Assembly: GCF_011440395.1 (NCBI RefSeq)
Contig: NZ_JAAOIX010000002.1
Coordinates: 434,001-498,000 of the forward strand
From: Pseudomaricurvus alcaniphilus
Lineage (GTDB): Bacteria; Pseudomonadota; Gammaproteobacteria; Pseudomonadales; Cellvibrionaceae
DNA length: 64,000 nt
Direction: 5' to 3'
The notes below the pieces were generated by a model. It was not told where the DNA came from. It worked only from the letters and a program-made list of their open reading frames with translations, and did no database searches. The position numbers and the translations under genes were made by a program. This document shows positions 25,373-37,404 of this stretch, piece after piece. Every line of letters starts with the position of its first letter. The first letter of the stretch is position 1.

Positions 25373-27247
25373 ATGTTGAATTCAAACAGCCCGGCGCGCG
25401 CGCCGCGAGCAACCCTGCAGCGCCTGCTGCAACACACCGGCCTGGCCCTAAGCCTGAGTGCCGCCCTGCCCGCTGCTGCCAGCTCCCAATATCAGGAAGT
25501 CGTGGTCACCGGCACTCGCACCCCGGTGGCACTGGCCGACTCACTGGCCTCGGTGGCAGTGGTTTCCCGCGCCCGCCTGGAACAGTTGCAAGCCACCGCG
25601 CTGACCGATGTTCTGAGCCAGGCCACCAGCCTCGACATCAGCAACAGCGGCGGTGCCGGCTCCCAGACCAGCCTCTATACCCGCGGCACCGCCAACGGCC
25701 ACACCCTGATTCTGGTGGACGGCCAGCGCATCAGCAGTGCCACTTTGGGCAGCGCCAACGTGCAGTTTCTCAACCCGGACCAGATTGAACGCATCGAGAT
25801 CGTGCGCGGCTCCCGCTCCAGCCTCTACGGCAGCGATGCCATTGGCGGCGTGGTGCAGATATTCACCCGCGACGGCTCCGCCAGCAGCGGCAGCTATATC
25901 AGCGCCGGGGCCGGCAGCCACAACCTCAACAAACTCGCCGCCGGCACCAGCGGCAAGCAGGACAGCCTGCGCTACGGCCTGCACGTCTCACGCCTGCAGA
26001 CCGATGGCTTCGACAACCTGATCGATGACAACGGCAACAACAGCGATGACGACGGCTACCGCAACCGCTCGGTTAACGCCAGCGTTGGCTATGAGTTTGC
26101 CAGCGGTGCCGACATCGCCCTGCGCTACCTGGAAAGCCACAACCGCAACGAATACGACAGTGCCTTTTCCCCCGCCACCGAGCCCTACAGCATCAGCCGT
26201 ATCCAGAACATCAACCTGCAGGGCAGCCTGCCAATCACCGACTTCTGGACCAGCAGCCTGTCGCTGGGGACAGCCCGGGATGACAGTGACGACAAGGACC
26301 GCGTCAGCGGCCTCAATACCGGTGATTTCCGCACCACCCGGGAGCAGCTGTTCTGGCAAAACGACCTCACCCTGGCCGAGGGCCACACCCTGACCCTGGG
26401 CTATGACTACTTCGAGGATGAAGTTGAGGCCAGCACCAACTACGCCGAGTCCAGCCGTGACAACGAGGCGCTCTTTGTGCAGTACCAGGGGCAAGTGGCC
26501 CGCCTGGATATGCTGGCCGGCTACCGCAAGGACGACAACGAGGCCTTTGGCACCCATGAAACCGCCAACGCCGCCCTCGGCCTGACGCTCAGCGAGCAAT
26601 ACCGCCTGGTGCTGGGCTGGTCAGAAGGCTTTAAAGCCCCGACTTTTAACGATATGTACTGGCCCGCTGGCCCCTTCAGCGCCGGCAACCCCGACCTCGA
26701 ACCGGAGCAGTCGAAAAACCTCGAACTGTCCCTGCAGGGCAACCACGCGCAACTGGACTGGGCCCTGACCTGGTTCCGCAACGACGTCAAAAACCTGATT
26801 GACTGGGCTCCGGGTCCGGATTTCGTCTGGCGCCCCTACAACGTCAGCAAGGCCGAGATCAAAGGCGCAGAGCTTACCTTGGGCGCCAACCTGTGGGACT
26901 GGCAGTGGAATCTGGGCTACACCTACGTCGAACCCCTCGACGCCGCCAGCGACAACATGCTGATCAAACGCAGCCGCAACAACCTCAACCTCAGCGCCGA
27001 CCGTGACTTCGGTGCCCTCAGCCTCGGTATTTCAGTCAAAGCCCAGGACCAGCGCTACAGCAACAGCGACAACAGCCAGCGCCTGGGCGGTTACGCCACC
27101 GCCGCCGTACGCCTGGGCTATCGCCTCAGCAGCAACCTGGAAGCCAACCTGAAGCTGCAAAACCTGCTGGACCAGGACTATCGTCTCAACCGCGGCTACA
27201 ACCAGGACGGCTTTAACTGGCTGGCCAGTGTTACCTATCGGTTGTAG
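25373..27247 (+). CDS. btuB: TonB-dependent cobalamin receptor BtuB
   Basis: About 624 residues from ATG at 25373 (AGGA upstream); a TTG 15 bases earlier is unlikely. The signal peptide is followed by TonB box YQEVVVTGTRTP, a plug domain with LYTRGTANGHTLILVDGQR and RIEIVRGSRSSLYGSDAIGG, and a beta-barrel ending in aromatic NWLASVTYRL. Length equals typical BtuB. The riboswitch in front and cob genes behind support corrinoid as the substrate. The stop codon lies inside a 15-bp tandem repeat. Confidence 0.95.
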   Translation: MLNSNSPARAPRATLQRLLQHTGLALSLSAALPAAASSQYQEVVVTGTRTPVALADSLASVAVVSRARLEQLQATALTDVLSQATSLDISNSGGAGSQTSLYTRGTANGHTLILVDGQRISSATLGSANVQFLNPDQIERIEIVRGSRSSLYGSDAIGGVVQIFTRDGSASSGSYISAGAGSHNLNKLAAGTSGKQDSLRYGLHVSRLQTDGFDNLIDDNGNNSDDDGYRNRSVNASVGYEFASGADIALRYLESHNRNEYDSAFSPATEPYSISRIQNINLQGSLPITDFWTSSLSLGTARDDSDDKDRVSGLNTGDFRTTREQLFWQNDLTLAEGHTLTLGYDYFEDEVEASTNYAESSRDNEALFVQYQGQVARLDMLAGYRKDDNEAFGTHETANAALGLTLSEQYRLVLGWSEGFKAPTFNDMYWPAGPFSAGNPDLEPEQSKNLELSLQGNHAQLDWALTWFRNDVKNLIDWAPGPDFVWRPYNVSKAEIKGAELTLGANLWDWQWNLGYTYVEPLDAASDNMLIKRSRNNLNLSADRDFGALSLGISVKAQDQRYSNSDNSQRLGGYATAAVRLGYRLSSNLEANLKLQNLLDQDYRLNRGYNQDGFNWLASVTYRL

Positions 27248-27313
27248 TTCAATAGGCTGTAGTTCAATAGGCTGTAGTTCATTAGGCTGTAGCGAAATAG
27301 GCCGCAGTGAAAT
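27239..27313. repeat. 15-bp tandem repeat, five copies across the btuB stop
   Basis: Five consecutive 15-mers based on AGGCTGTAGTTCAAT, with divergence at the edges (first CGGTTGTAGTTCAAT, last AGGCCGCAGTGAAAT). The first copy holds the end and TAG stop of btuB; later copies fill the gap to cobB. Successive copies keep TAG or similar in phase. Confidence 0.9.
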
Positions 27314-27357
27314 ACCCCGGCAGTGGAATTTCAATGCCGGACCAAGGAACCTGCCAC

Positions 27358-28665
27358 ATGACTGACACTCACCACTGCCCGGCACTGCTGATCAGCGCCC
27401 CAGCCTCTGGCCAGGGCAAAACCACCCTGGTCGCCGCCCTGGCCCGCTACCATCGGCAGCAGGGGCGGCGAGTGCGGGTATTTAAAACCGGCCCCGATTT
27501 CCTCGACCCGAAAATTCACCAACAGGCATCGGGCCACCCGGTCTACCAACTCGACACCTGGCTGGTGGGCGAGGCTCAATGCCGCCAGTTGCTCTACGAG
27601 GCCGCTGCCAGCGCCGACCTGATCCTGGTAGAAGGGGTGATGGGGCTGTTTGACGGCACCCCGAGCAGCGCCGACCTGGCACTGAGCTTCGGCCTGCCGG
27701 TGGCGGCGGTGATCGATGCCCGCGCCATGGCCCAAACCTTTGGCGCTATCGCCACCGGGCTGGCCGGCTACCGCCCCGAGCTGCAGTTCGCCGGTGTTGT
27801 CGCCAACCGGGTCGCCAGCGAGCATCACCAGAATATGCTGCGCGACAGCCTGCCCGCCCATATCCCCTGGCTGGGGGCGGTGCCGCGCAGCGACCAGATC
27901 GAGCTGCCGGAACGCCACCTCGGCCTGCACCAGCCGGACAGTATCAGCGGCTTCGACAACCGCCTGGATGCCGCCGCCGAGCTGATTGCGGCCACGCCCC
28001 TGGCGCAGCTGCCCGCCGCCGTGCCTTTTACCCCGGCCCCGGCCGCTACCGCCACCGACAAACTGCTGCAGGGCCAGCGCATTGCGGTGGCGCGGGACGC
28101 CGCCTTCAGTTTTGTCTATCCGGCGAACCTGCAGCTGCTGCAACAGCTGGGCGCTGAACTGGTGGACTTCTCGCCCCTCAGCGACCCGGAGTTGCCCCCC
28201 TGCGACAGCCTCTATCTCCCCGGTGGCTACCCCGAACTGGAACTCGACCCATTGGCCGACAACAGCGCCATGCACGCCTCGATTCAACAGCACCACGCCC
28301 GGGGCAAGCCCATTGTCGCCGAGTGTGGCGGTATGCTTTACCTGCTCCAGGCGCTAACCGCCAGCGACGGCCGCTGCCGGCAAATGGTGGGGCTGATTCC
28401 CGCCGCCGCAGCCATGCAACCCAAACTCGCCGGGCTCGGCTCACAAGCGGTGCAGTTTGCCGCCGGCGAGTTGCGCGGCCACACCTTTCACTATTCGGCC
28501 TTCAACACTGCGCCCCCTATGACACTGCACGCCGTGCGTCACCCCTATGGCACCCAGGGCGAGGGGGTTTACCAGCAAGCGGGGCTGACCGCATCCTATT
28601 TGCACTGGTACCTGCCCTCCAACCCGCCGCTCGCCGCCGCCCTGTTCCAGGGGGAGGCGCAATGA
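27358..28665 (+). CDS. cobB: Cobyrinate a,c-diamide synthase CobB/CbiA
   Basis: 435 residues from ATG at 27358, with AAGGA ten bases before. The N-terminal ATPase domain has the P-loop SAPASGQGKTTLVAAL and EGVMGLFDG. The C-terminal type-1 glutamine amidotransferase domain has the nucleophile region AECGGMLYLLQAL and HTFHYS. It amidates the a and c side chains of cobyrinate using glutamine. Its presence among salvage genes, without other ring-building enzymes here, suggests either a de novo pathway elsewhere in the genome or use on salvaged incomplete corrinoids. Confidence 0.93.
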   Translation: MTDTHHCPALLISAPASGQGKTTLVAALARYHRQQGRRVRVFKTGPDFLDPKIHQQASGHPVYQLDTWLVGEAQCRQLLYEAAASADLILVEGVMGLFDGTPSSADLALSFGLPVAAVIDARAMAQTFGAIATGLAGYRPELQFAGVVANRVASEHHQNMLRDSLPAHIPWLGAVPRSDQIELPERHLGLHQPDSISGFDNRLDAAAELIAATPLAQLPAAVPFTPAPAATATDKLLQGQRIAVARDAAFSFVYPANLQLLQQLGAELVDFSPLSDPELPPCDSLYLPGGYPELELDPLADNSAMHASIQQHHARGKPIVAECGGMLYLLQALTASDGRCRQMVGLIPAAAAMQPKLAGLGSQAVQFAAGELRGHTFHYSAFNTAPPMTLHAVRHPYGTQGEGVYQQAGLTASYLHWYLPSNPPLAAALFQGEAQ

Positions 28666-28690
28666 CCCCTGCCCACCGGAGCGCTCGCCC

Positions 28691-29266
28691 ATGACACAGC
28701 CTGCCGCGCCTGAACGCAGCCTTGAACTGATCCTCGGCGGCGCTCGCTCCGGCAAGAGCCGGCTGGCGGAAGAGCGCGCCCGCGCCAGCGGCCAGCAGCT
28801 GGTCTATATTGCCACCGCCACTGCTGGTGACGCCGAAATGGCCACCCGCATTCACCACCACCAGGCCCGCCGCGGACCCGAGTGGCAGTTGCTGGAAGCG
28901 CCCCTGCAGCTGGCCGCCACCCTGCTGGCCGAGCAGCGCGAAGACCGCTGCCTACTGGTGGACTGCCTGACCCTGTGGCTGAGCAATTGCCTGCACCGGG
29001 ACTGCTGGCAACAGGAGCGCCAGGCCCTGCTTGACGCGATACCCCAGCTGCGCGGCCGAATCATTTTCGTCAGCAACGAAGTGGGCTCCGGCATCGTGCC
29101 GCTGGGGGCATTGAGCCGGGAATTTGCCGACGCCAGTGGTTTTCTGCACCAGCAGCTGGCGCAACTGTGCCAGCGGGTCACCCTTACGGTGGCGGGCCTG
29201 CCACTTGAGTTGAAACAGGAGCCGCCGCAACCGGGCAACCAGGCCCCCAATCCCGAGACCGATTGA
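28691..29266 (+). CDS. cobU: Adenosylcobinamide kinase/guanylyltransferase CobU
   Basis: A 191-residue bifunctional enzyme that phosphorylates adenosylcobinamide and attaches GMP. The P-loop is LILGGARSGKSRLAEE. Family marks include VYIATATAGDAEMATRI, HHHQARRGPEW with the guanylylated-histidine region, LLVDCLTLWLSN and VSNEVGSGIVP. Its stop abuts the cobT start. Confidence 0.95.
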   Translation: MTQPAAPERSLELILGGARSGKSRLAEERARASGQQLVYIATATAGDAEMATRIHHHQARRGPEWQLLEAPLQLAATLLAEQREDRCLLVDCLTLWLSNCLHRDCWQQERQALLDAIPQLRGRIIFVSNEVGSGIVPLGALSREFADASGFLHQQLAQLCQRVTLTVAGLPLELKQEPPQPGNQAPNPETD

Positions 29267-30409
29267 ATGACCACCAATACCTCCCAACCAGATAGCGCCA
29301 GGGTCGATATCGAGCCCGGCAGCGACACCCGCGCAGACATCCACACCGATGCCCGCTTCAACTGGCTCACGCAGCCAGTGGCGGCCATTGACCAGCGCGC
29401 CCGAGCCGCAGCCCAGCAGCGCCAGCAGCAGCTCACCAAGCCGCCGGGCTCGCTGGGGCGACTGGAGGATATCGCCCTCGACTTCGCCGGCTGGCAGGGC
29501 AAGGCCACTCCCGAGCTCAAGCGCTGCAGCGTGCGGATTTTCGCCGCCGATCACGGCGTCGTGGCCGAGGGCGTATCCGCCTTTCCCCAGGCGGTCACCG
29601 TGGAGATGATTCGCAATTTTGCCAGCGGCGGGGCGGCCATCTCGGTGCTGAGCCGGCAGCTGGATGCCGACTTCCAGGTGCTCAACCTCGGCACCGCGGC
29701 GCCGTTACCGGCCGAGATTCAGCAGCACCCGGCGGTGCTGGACCTGCAGCTGGCCCCGGGTACCGGCAACATCTGCGAGACCGCGGCAATGACCGCGCCC
29801 CAGCTCGCAGCCGCCCTGCAAGCCGGAGCCGAGAGCGTCAACAGCGGCAGCGCGCAACTGTTTATCGGCGGCGAAATGGGCATCGGCAATACCACCGCCA
29901 GCGCCGCGCTCACAGCCTGCCTGCTCGATGTCAATGCCGAGGACAGTGTCGGCCGCGGCACCGGCGTCGACGACAGCGGCCTGCAGCGCAAATGTGTTGT
30001 GGTCGCCCGGGCCTTATCCCTGCACCGACACCACTGCAGCGGCCCGCTGGAAACCCTGCGCTGCCTCGGCGGTCTGGAGATTGCCGCCCTCACCGGTGCC
30101 TATATCGCCGCTGCCCAGCGCGGCGTGCCAGTGCTGGTGGACGGCTACATCTGCACCGTGGCGGCCCTGCTCGCCTGTCGTCTCAACCCCGGGGTGCGCC
30201 AGTGGCTGCTGTTCGGCCACCGCTCGCTGGAGCCCGGCCACACCCTGCTGCTGCAAGCCCTGGCGGCGGAGCCACTGCTTGACCTGCGGATGCGCCTGGG
30301 CGAAGGCAGCGGCGCCGCGGTGGCCGTGCCGCTGCTGCAAAACGCCTGTCGCTTGCACGGGGAGATGGCAACCTTTGCCGAGGCGGGAGTCAGCGTTGCA
30401 GACGACTGA
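29267..30409 (+). CDS. cobT: Nicotinate-nucleotide:dimethylbenzimidazole phosphoribosyltransferase CobT
   Basis: A 380-residue enzyme forming alpha-ribazole phosphate. Typical segments are [47 protein letters not shown] and [15 protein letters not shown]. The catalytic glutamate is in [15 protein letters not shown]. The first 30 residues before [11 protein letters not shown] are an unusual polar extension. ATG directly follows the cobU stop. It uses DMB that BluB, at the end of the cluster, can make. Confidence 0.95.
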   Translation: MTTNTSQPDSARVDIEPGSDTRADIHTDARFNWLTQPVAAIDQRARAAAQQRQQQLTKPPGSLGRLEDIALDFAGWQGKATPELKRCSVRIFAADHGVVAEGVSAFPQAVTVEMIRNFASGGAAISVLSRQLDADFQVLNLGTAAPLPAEIQQHPAVLDLQLAPGTGNICETAAMTAPQLAAALQAGAESVNSGSAQLFIGGEMGIGNTTASAALTACLLDVNAEDSVGRGTGVDDSGLQRKCVVVARALSLHRHHCSGPLETLRCLGGLEIAALTGAYIAAAQRGVPVLVDGYICTVAALLACRLNPGVRQWLLFGHRSLEPGHTLLLQALAAEPLLDLRMRLGEGSGAAVAVPLLQNACRLHGEMATFAEAGVSVADD

Positions 30410-30410
30410 G

Positions 30411-31055
30411 GTGAACGCCGCCCCTGAGGCCCTTGCCGTCACTACGATAGACCTGCTGCGCCACGGCGCCTGCGAGGGTGGAGCTATTTTGCGCGGCCGT
30501 ACCGATTCTCCGTTGGCCGCCGAAGGTCACCGGCAAATGCAGGCGGCACTGGCACCGCACGGCGGCTGGCAGGCGGTGGTCAGTTCACCGCTGCAGCGCT
30601 GCCACAGCTTCGCCACTGACTTCGCCCGGCGCAACGGCCTGCCCCTGCAGCTGGAGCAGGACTGGCAGGAAGTGAATTTTGGCTGCTGGGAGGGCAAGAC
30701 CCCCGCCGCCATTTACGCCGCGGACCCGGAGCTGGCCGACCGCTACTATCGCCTGCCCGGCAGCGTCACCCCGAGCGGGGCCGAACCCCTCGCCGAAGCC
30801 CGCGACCGGATTATGGGCGCGTGGCGCTCACTGTTGCGTTCCCACTGCGGCCAGCACGTGCTGGTGGTTAGCCACGGCGGCGCCATTCGCCTGTTATTGA
30901 CCGCGCTGCAGAACGCCCCCCTCAGCGCCAGCCAGTTCTTCCAGGTCCCCCACGCATCCCTGACCCGCCTGCAGGTGCACGGCGGCGCTGACGATGCCTT
31001 CATGCAGCTGCTGTTCCACGGTCATACCGGGGCCACTGCCAGGGACTGCCACTGA
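30411..31055 (+). CDS. Histidine phosphatase, alpha-ribazole phosphatase-like
   Basis: About 214 residues of the phosphoglycerate-mutase/histidine-phosphatase family. The catalytic motif is DLLRHGACEGG, with RGRTDSPL, SSPLQRCHSFA, WQEVNFGCWEGKT and the second histidine in VVSHGGAIRLLL. In this context it should dephosphorylate alpha-ribazole 5'-phosphate (CobC in Salmonella naming). GTG at 30411 is one base after the cobT stop; an in-frame TTG at 30396 with GGGAG in front is an alternative. Its stop overlaps the cobS ATG by one base. Confidence 0.88.
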   Translation: MNAAPEALAVTTIDLLRHGACEGGAILRGRTDSPLAAEGHRQMQAALAPHGGWQAVVSSPLQRCHSFATDFARRNGLPLQLEQDWQEVNFGCWEGKTPAAIYAADPELADRYYRLPGSVTPSGAEPLAEARDRIMGAWRSLLRSHCGQHVLVVSHGGAIRLLLTALQNAPLSASQFFQVPHASLTRLQVHGGADDAFMQLLFHGHTGATARDCH

Positions 31056-31861
31056 TGGCCGAAAGAATGCAACAGCGTATTTACAATGAGTGGCAGGCCC
31101 TGCTGTTGGCGCTGGGGTTGCTGACCCGAATTCCCATGCCACTACATAAGGAGCTGGCCCCCGCGACACTGGGCCGCTCGCTGCACTGGTACCCCGCGGT
31201 GGGGCTCATCCTCTCGCTGCTGTTACTGCCGCTGGCCTGGTTGCCCCTGCCCGGTTTGCTGCTGGCGGCGCTGCTGCTCTGCGCCTGGGTGGCGGTCACC
31301 GGCGCCCTGCACCTCGACGGCCTGGCGGACTGTGCCGACGCCTGGGTGGGTGGCCTCGGTGACCGGCAGCGCACCCTGGATATTATGAAAGATCCGGCCT
31401 GCGGCCCCATTGGCGTGGTCGCACTGGTGCTGGTGCTACTGCTCAAATTTACCGCCCTGGCGAGCTTGCTGCTGTTGCCTGCAGCGAGCAGCAGCGGCTG
31501 GTGGCTGGTGCCGCTGGCAGCGCGCAGCCTGCTGCCACTGGCCTTCCTCAGCACCCCCTATGTGCGTAGCCAGGGGATGGGCTCAGCCCTGGCCAGCCAC
31601 GGCCAGCGCCAAACGGTGCTGCTGGCTGCCGGCCTGGCCACAGCGCTGCTGGCACTGCTGTTACCGTGGACATTACTGCTGCTGTGGCTGCTCGGTGGCG
31701 CCCTGCTGCAGCTGCTCTGGCGACGCGCCATGCTGCAGCGCCTGGGCGGTTTTACCGGCGACGGAGCCGGCGCCCTGGTGGAGTTGCAGGAGACATTGCT
31801 GCTGGTATTGACGGCGGCCTGGTGCAGTGCCAGCGCCCCCAAGCTGGCGCTCGGCCTGTGA
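31055..31861 (+). CDS. cobS: Adenosylcobinamide-GDP ribazoletransferase CobS
   Basis: A 268-residue integral membrane enzyme that joins alpha-ribazole to adenosylcobinamide-GDP. Family signature: LLTRIPMP near the N-terminus, GALHLDGLADCADAWVGG, IMKDPACGPIGVVALV and GGFTGDGAGALVE. Several hydrophobic helices follow. The stop overlaps the next gene's GTG start. Confidence 0.95.
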   Translation: MAERMQQRIYNEWQALLLALGLLTRIPMPLHKELAPATLGRSLHWYPAVGLILSLLLLPLAWLPLPGLLLAALLLCAWVAVTGALHLDGLADCADAWVGGLGDRQRTLDIMKDPACGPIGVVALVLVLLLKFTALASLLLLPAASSSGWWLVPLAARSLLPLAFLSTPYVRSQGMGSALASHGQRQTVLLAAGLATALLALLLPWTLLLLWLLGGALLQLLWRRAMLQRLGGFTGDGAGALVELQETLLLVLTAAWCSASAPKLALGL

Positions 31862-32904
31862 GCGGCCTGGTGCTGGTGGCGGCGCTGCTGCTCGACCGCT
31901 GGCTGGGGGAATTGCGCCGCTGGCACCCGCTGGTGGGCTACGGGCATCTGGTCAGCCGGGTAGAGGCAGTGCTCTATAAGGACAGCGCCAGTCCGGCGCA
32001 ACAACTGCTGCGCGGCGGCCTCGGCTGGATCCTGCTGGTGGTTGCGCCAGTGCTTCTCCTCAGCGCTCTACTGGCGCTGCTGCCCACGGCAGCTGCTGCC
32101 GTCATCTCGGTGCTCATCCTCTATTTTGCCATCGGCCTGCGCAGCCTCGGCGAGCACGCCCGCGCCGTCGCCAAACCTTTGCGGCGCGGTGACCTGGCCC
32201 AGGCGCGGCGACAGCTGGCTATGATCGTCAGCCGCGACACCGCCCAACTTGAAGCGCCGGCCATTACCCGGGCGACCATGGAATCGGTACTGGAAAATGG
32301 CAGCGACGCGGTCATCGCGCCCCTGTTCTGGTTTGTCGTGGCTGGCGCCCCCGGCGTGCTGGCCCAGCGTTTGATCAATACCCTGGACGCCCGTTGGGGT
32401 TACCGCTCTAGCCGCTTCCTGTATTTCGGCCGGCTGGCGGCGCGCGCCGATGACTTGATCAATTGGCTGCCCGCGCGTCTCACTGCCCTGGCTTACGCCC
32501 TGGTCGGACGCTGGCGCCCGGCGTTACAGTGCTGGCGACAACAGGGGGGCCTGACTGCCAGCCCCAATGCCGGGGTAGTCATGGCCGCCGGTGCCGGTGC
32601 CCTCGAAGTGCAACTGGGCGGCCCGGCCACTTACCACGGCCAGCAGGAATGGCGCCCGCCGCTGGGCTGTGGCCGCATCGCCCAGGTCTCTACCGCAGGG
32701 GATGATATCGACCGCAGCGTCGCCCTGCTGGAGCGCGCCAGCTGGCTGCTGGCGATTCTCTGGCTGGTCCTTGCCACTGTCAGTGCCACTACAGCTACCA
32801 CTAGCGTTGCCACTCCAACTAGCAGTGCCAGTGCAGCCCCCAGTGCCACCATTGCCAGTGCCAGCCTGCCAGCACTCAGCTCGAACCCCGGAGACTGGTG
32901 GTGA
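31858..32904 (+). CDS. cobD: Adenosylcobinamide-phosphate synthase CobD/CbiB
   Basis: 348 residues from GTG at 31858, which shares bases with the cobS stop (GTGA). The membrane protein attaches the aminopropanol arm to adenosylcobyrate. Motifs: LLLDRWLGELRRWHPLVGYG, IVSRDTAQLEAPAITRATME, PNAGVVMAAGAGALEVQLGG and DDIDRSVALL. The C-terminal 40 residues are a Ser/Ala/Thr-rich low-complexity tail not needed by the family, another sign of terminal repeat growth in this cluster. Confidence 0.93.
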   Translation: MSGLVLVAALLLDRWLGELRRWHPLVGYGHLVSRVEAVLYKDSASPAQQLLRGGLGWILLVVAPVLLLSALLALLPTAAAAVISVLILYFAIGLRSLGEHARAVAKPLRRGDLAQARRQLAMIVSRDTAQLEAPAITRATMESVLENGSDAVIAPLFWFVVAGAPGVLAQRLINTLDARWGYRSSRFLYFGRLAARADDLINWLPARLTALAYALVGRWRPALQCWRQQGGLTASPNAGVVMAAGAGALEVQLGGPATYHGQQEWRPPLGCGRIAQVSTAGDDIDRSVALLERASWLLAILWLVLATVSATTATTSVATPTSSASAAPSATIASASLPALSSNPGDWW

Positions 32905-33997
32905 AGTTGTCCCACGGCGGGCGCCTGAATGCCGCAGCCCAGGAGTACGGCATCCCGGTTGAGCAGTGGCTGGATTTGTCCACCGGCATCAGCCCCTGGA
33001 GCTGGCCGGTGCCAGCGGTGCCGCCGGAGGTGTGGCAGCGGCTGCCGGAAGAAGATGACCAGCTACTGGACTGCGCCGGGGCCTACTACGGCTGCCCGGC
33101 AACGCAGCTGCTGGCCATCCCCGGCTCCCAGTTTGCCATTCGCCAACTGCCCGCCCTCGACTGCATCGAGCGCGACGCGGTGGCGCTGCCGGCGCTGGGG
33201 TACCAGGAGCATGCGCTGGGCTGGCAGAGCGCCGGCCACCGCCTGTGCTTTTACTGGTCGCTGGAAGAACTGTTCGCGCTGGTGGAACAACAGCAAGTGC
33301 GCCACGCGGTAGTGATCAACCCCAACAACCCCAGCGCCGAGCAGGCCGACAGGAGCGATTTGCTGGTGCTGGCGGCCAAACTGGCGGCGGGCGGCGGCCT
33401 GTTATTGGTGGATGAAGCCTTTATCGATAGCCGCGCCGAGCACAGCCTGATCGGGGAGCCCGTGGACAACCTGGTGGTGTTGCGCTCGCTGGGCAAGTTC
33501 TTTGGCCTGGCGGGCGTGCGGCTCGGTTTTGTCTGGGCTGACAAAAAGATCCTCGCGGCGCTGGCCGCCAGGCTCGACCCCTGGGCGGTCAGCCATCCGG
33601 CCCGCTGGATCGGCGCCCGGGCCCTGGCCGCAAGCGACTGGCAGGCTCTCCAGCGGCGGCGCCTGCAGGAGGCCAGCGCCGCCTGGCAGCAACAGCTGGG
33701 CCGCTGCCTGCCGGGATTATCACTGCGCGCCACCGAGCTGTTCGTCAGTGCTCGGGTTAGCCCATCCCGCGGTCAGGCGCTAATGGACGCCGCGGCTCGG
33801 CACGGCTTGTTGCTGCGCCTGCTGCAGCCCTGGCCCGGCAGCGAGGCCGACAGCAACAGTAAAACCAACGACAGCAAAACCGATAACAGCGGCACGCTTG
33901 ACTGCAGCAGCGCTCCCGCCCTGTTGCGCTTCGGCCTGCCCCACTGCAGCCAACGGGATCGGGCCGGTGACATCCTTCTGCAACTGGGGCAACATCT

Positions 33998-34001
<4 letters not shown>
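32901..34001 (+). CDS. cobC: L-threonine-O-3-phosphate decarboxylase-like aminotransferase CobC
   Basis: About 366 residues of PLP-dependent fold type I. It starts LSHGGRLNAAAQEYGIP with WLDLSTGISPW, as in CobC/CobD decarboxylases. The PLP lysine is in VLRSLGKFFGLAGVRLGF, with INPNNPSAEQ and LLLVDEAFID. It supplies aminopropanol phosphate, the substrate of the preceding CobD. A polar insert near residues 310-330 (SNSKTNDSKTDNSG) is low complexity. Two adjacent GTG codons (32898, 32901) overlap the cobD stop. Confidence 0.92.
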
Positions 34002-36182
<2,181 letters not shown>

Positions 36183-36237
36183 TTGACGCCGACACCAGTC
36201 TCGCCGCCCGATCCGGATTAACCGGCGGCCGCGCTAT

Positions 36238-36307
36238 TGTTCTGCCGTAACTGTTCTGCCGTAACTGTTCTGCCGTAACTGTTCTGCCGCAATTGTTCTG
36301 CCGCAAC
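36238..36307. repeat. 14-bp tandem repeat, five copies, after bluB
   Basis: Three TGTTCTGCCGTAAC units, then TGTTCTGCCGCAAT and TGTTCTGCCGCAAC, lie between the convergent bluB and MOSC genes. The unit is not a multiple of three and the stretch is non-coding. Confidence 0.9.
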
Positions 36308-36368
36308 CGGATTGAACGGCGGCTCACAATAAAACCAGATCCAGTTGGCAGGCAGTTGCCGGTTCCGC

Positions 36369-36884
36369 TCAGGAACTAACCTCCTCATTCTGGTCGCCTT
36401 CGGGCTCTACCCGGACCGGATCGCCGACCCGGATCACACCGTCCTCAATAATGCGCGCGCAGAGCCCGCCGATGCCGCGCATGGCATTAAAGCCGCCCGG
36501 CCCCAGCGCGGCCTCCATACGCGAACAGGGGTGGCATTGACCCGCCCCTTCCAACAGCACTTGGCCGATGCGAAAGCGACGCCCGCTCAAAGCGTGCAAG
36601 CTGATACCCCGCACCACCAGGTTGCGCCGCAGCAGGGCCGGATCCAGTGTTTCGCGGTGCAACAGGGAGGCCAACACCGGCAGGTTTTCCGCCTGGAACA
36701 GGGTAATCTGGCGCTTGCTGTCCAGCCGTCCCTTGAAGCGATCGCCGACCAACCCCTCGCCGCGCCGCACCTGGGCCGCGGCCACGCTCTGCATGGGTAC
36801 ATCCCGGGCCGGTCGCACCAGTATCTGCTCCAGCGTGCCCTGCTGTGGCAAAGTCGCCAGCAATTTCGCCATTTGACCGCGCAT
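36369..36884 (-). CDS. MOSC-domain protein
   Basis: A 171-residue MOSC-domain protein, a fold that carries sulfur on a conserved cysteine for molybdenum-cofactor-linked transfer. Visible features: RRGEGLVGDRFKGR, RQITLFQAENLPVL, RRNLVVRGISLHAL and the cysteine region GQCHPCSRMEAALG. It belongs to the short stand-alone MOSC group. It is convergent with bluB and no partner enzyme is near, so the sulfur acceptor is unknown. Confidence 0.85.
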   Translation of the reverse strand: MRGQMAKLLATLPQQGTLEQILVRPARDVPMQSVAAAQVRRGEGLVGDRFKGRLDSKRQITLFQAENLPVLASLLHRETLDPALLRRNLVVRGISLHALSGRRFRIGQVLLEGAGQCHPCSRMEAALGPGGFNAMRGIGGLCARIIEDGVIRVGDPVRVEPEGDQNEEVSS

Positions 36885-37404
36885 CGTATCTCCCTAAAAC
36901 CAGACGTTTTCAAAGCCGATATTCTCAAGCCAGTGTCCGCCCCCCAAAAACGCTATCTATGTTACCCCGCGCAGGCGGCGTCCCGGGACCCAGCAAAAGT
37001 TTGAAACCTGTAGATTCCCGCCTTCGCGGGCATGGCAGTAAATTGGTATTTTCGTGATTTCTTGACGGACGTTTGCCAGGCACTTCCAGACCTGACATTT
37101 CCACGCAGCGCTCAGAATCAACTGGTCCGCCTGGCATAAATCAACGTTCAATAAACTATTACACTTGACCACAAACCATCGCTTCGCGCCAACAAACATG
37201 ACAGCTGACGACAGGCCTTAACACAGGGTTGTAAACAGCTTTACCCTCACTTCGATTTAGACTAAGGCGATGCTTGCACCCAAAATTTATAGCTCCTAGG
37301 CTGGAAAGGATCAACAGCAGTCGTTAACAGCGGCAGGTTTATTACTGTTGAGCTATAGGAAATATTAGTCACAAGTGAATCAACAATAATCAAGGAGAAT
37401 TATC
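36885..37404. other. 520-bp intergenic region with one REP-like element
   Basis: Separates the divergent MOSC and CHRD genes. It holds the palindromic element at 36962-37041 and, towards the CHRD gene, an AT-rich stretch with a good ribosome site (AAGGAGAA) before 37405. I see no gene in it. Confidence 0.5.
36962..37041. repeat. REP-like palindromic element
   Basis: About 80 bp bounded by TTAC and GTAA. The left arm has CCCCGCGCAGGCGGCGTCCC and the right arm TTCCCGCCTTCGCGGG. It shares GGCGTCCCGG, ACCC and GCAA blocks with the element at 52456-52539 and the GCGCAGGCGG core with 18840-18859. Confidence 0.75.

Noticed and set aside
36238-36307. Repeat array considered as CRISPR
   Set aside because: Units are contiguous with no spacers, only 14 bp long, and no cas genes are present.
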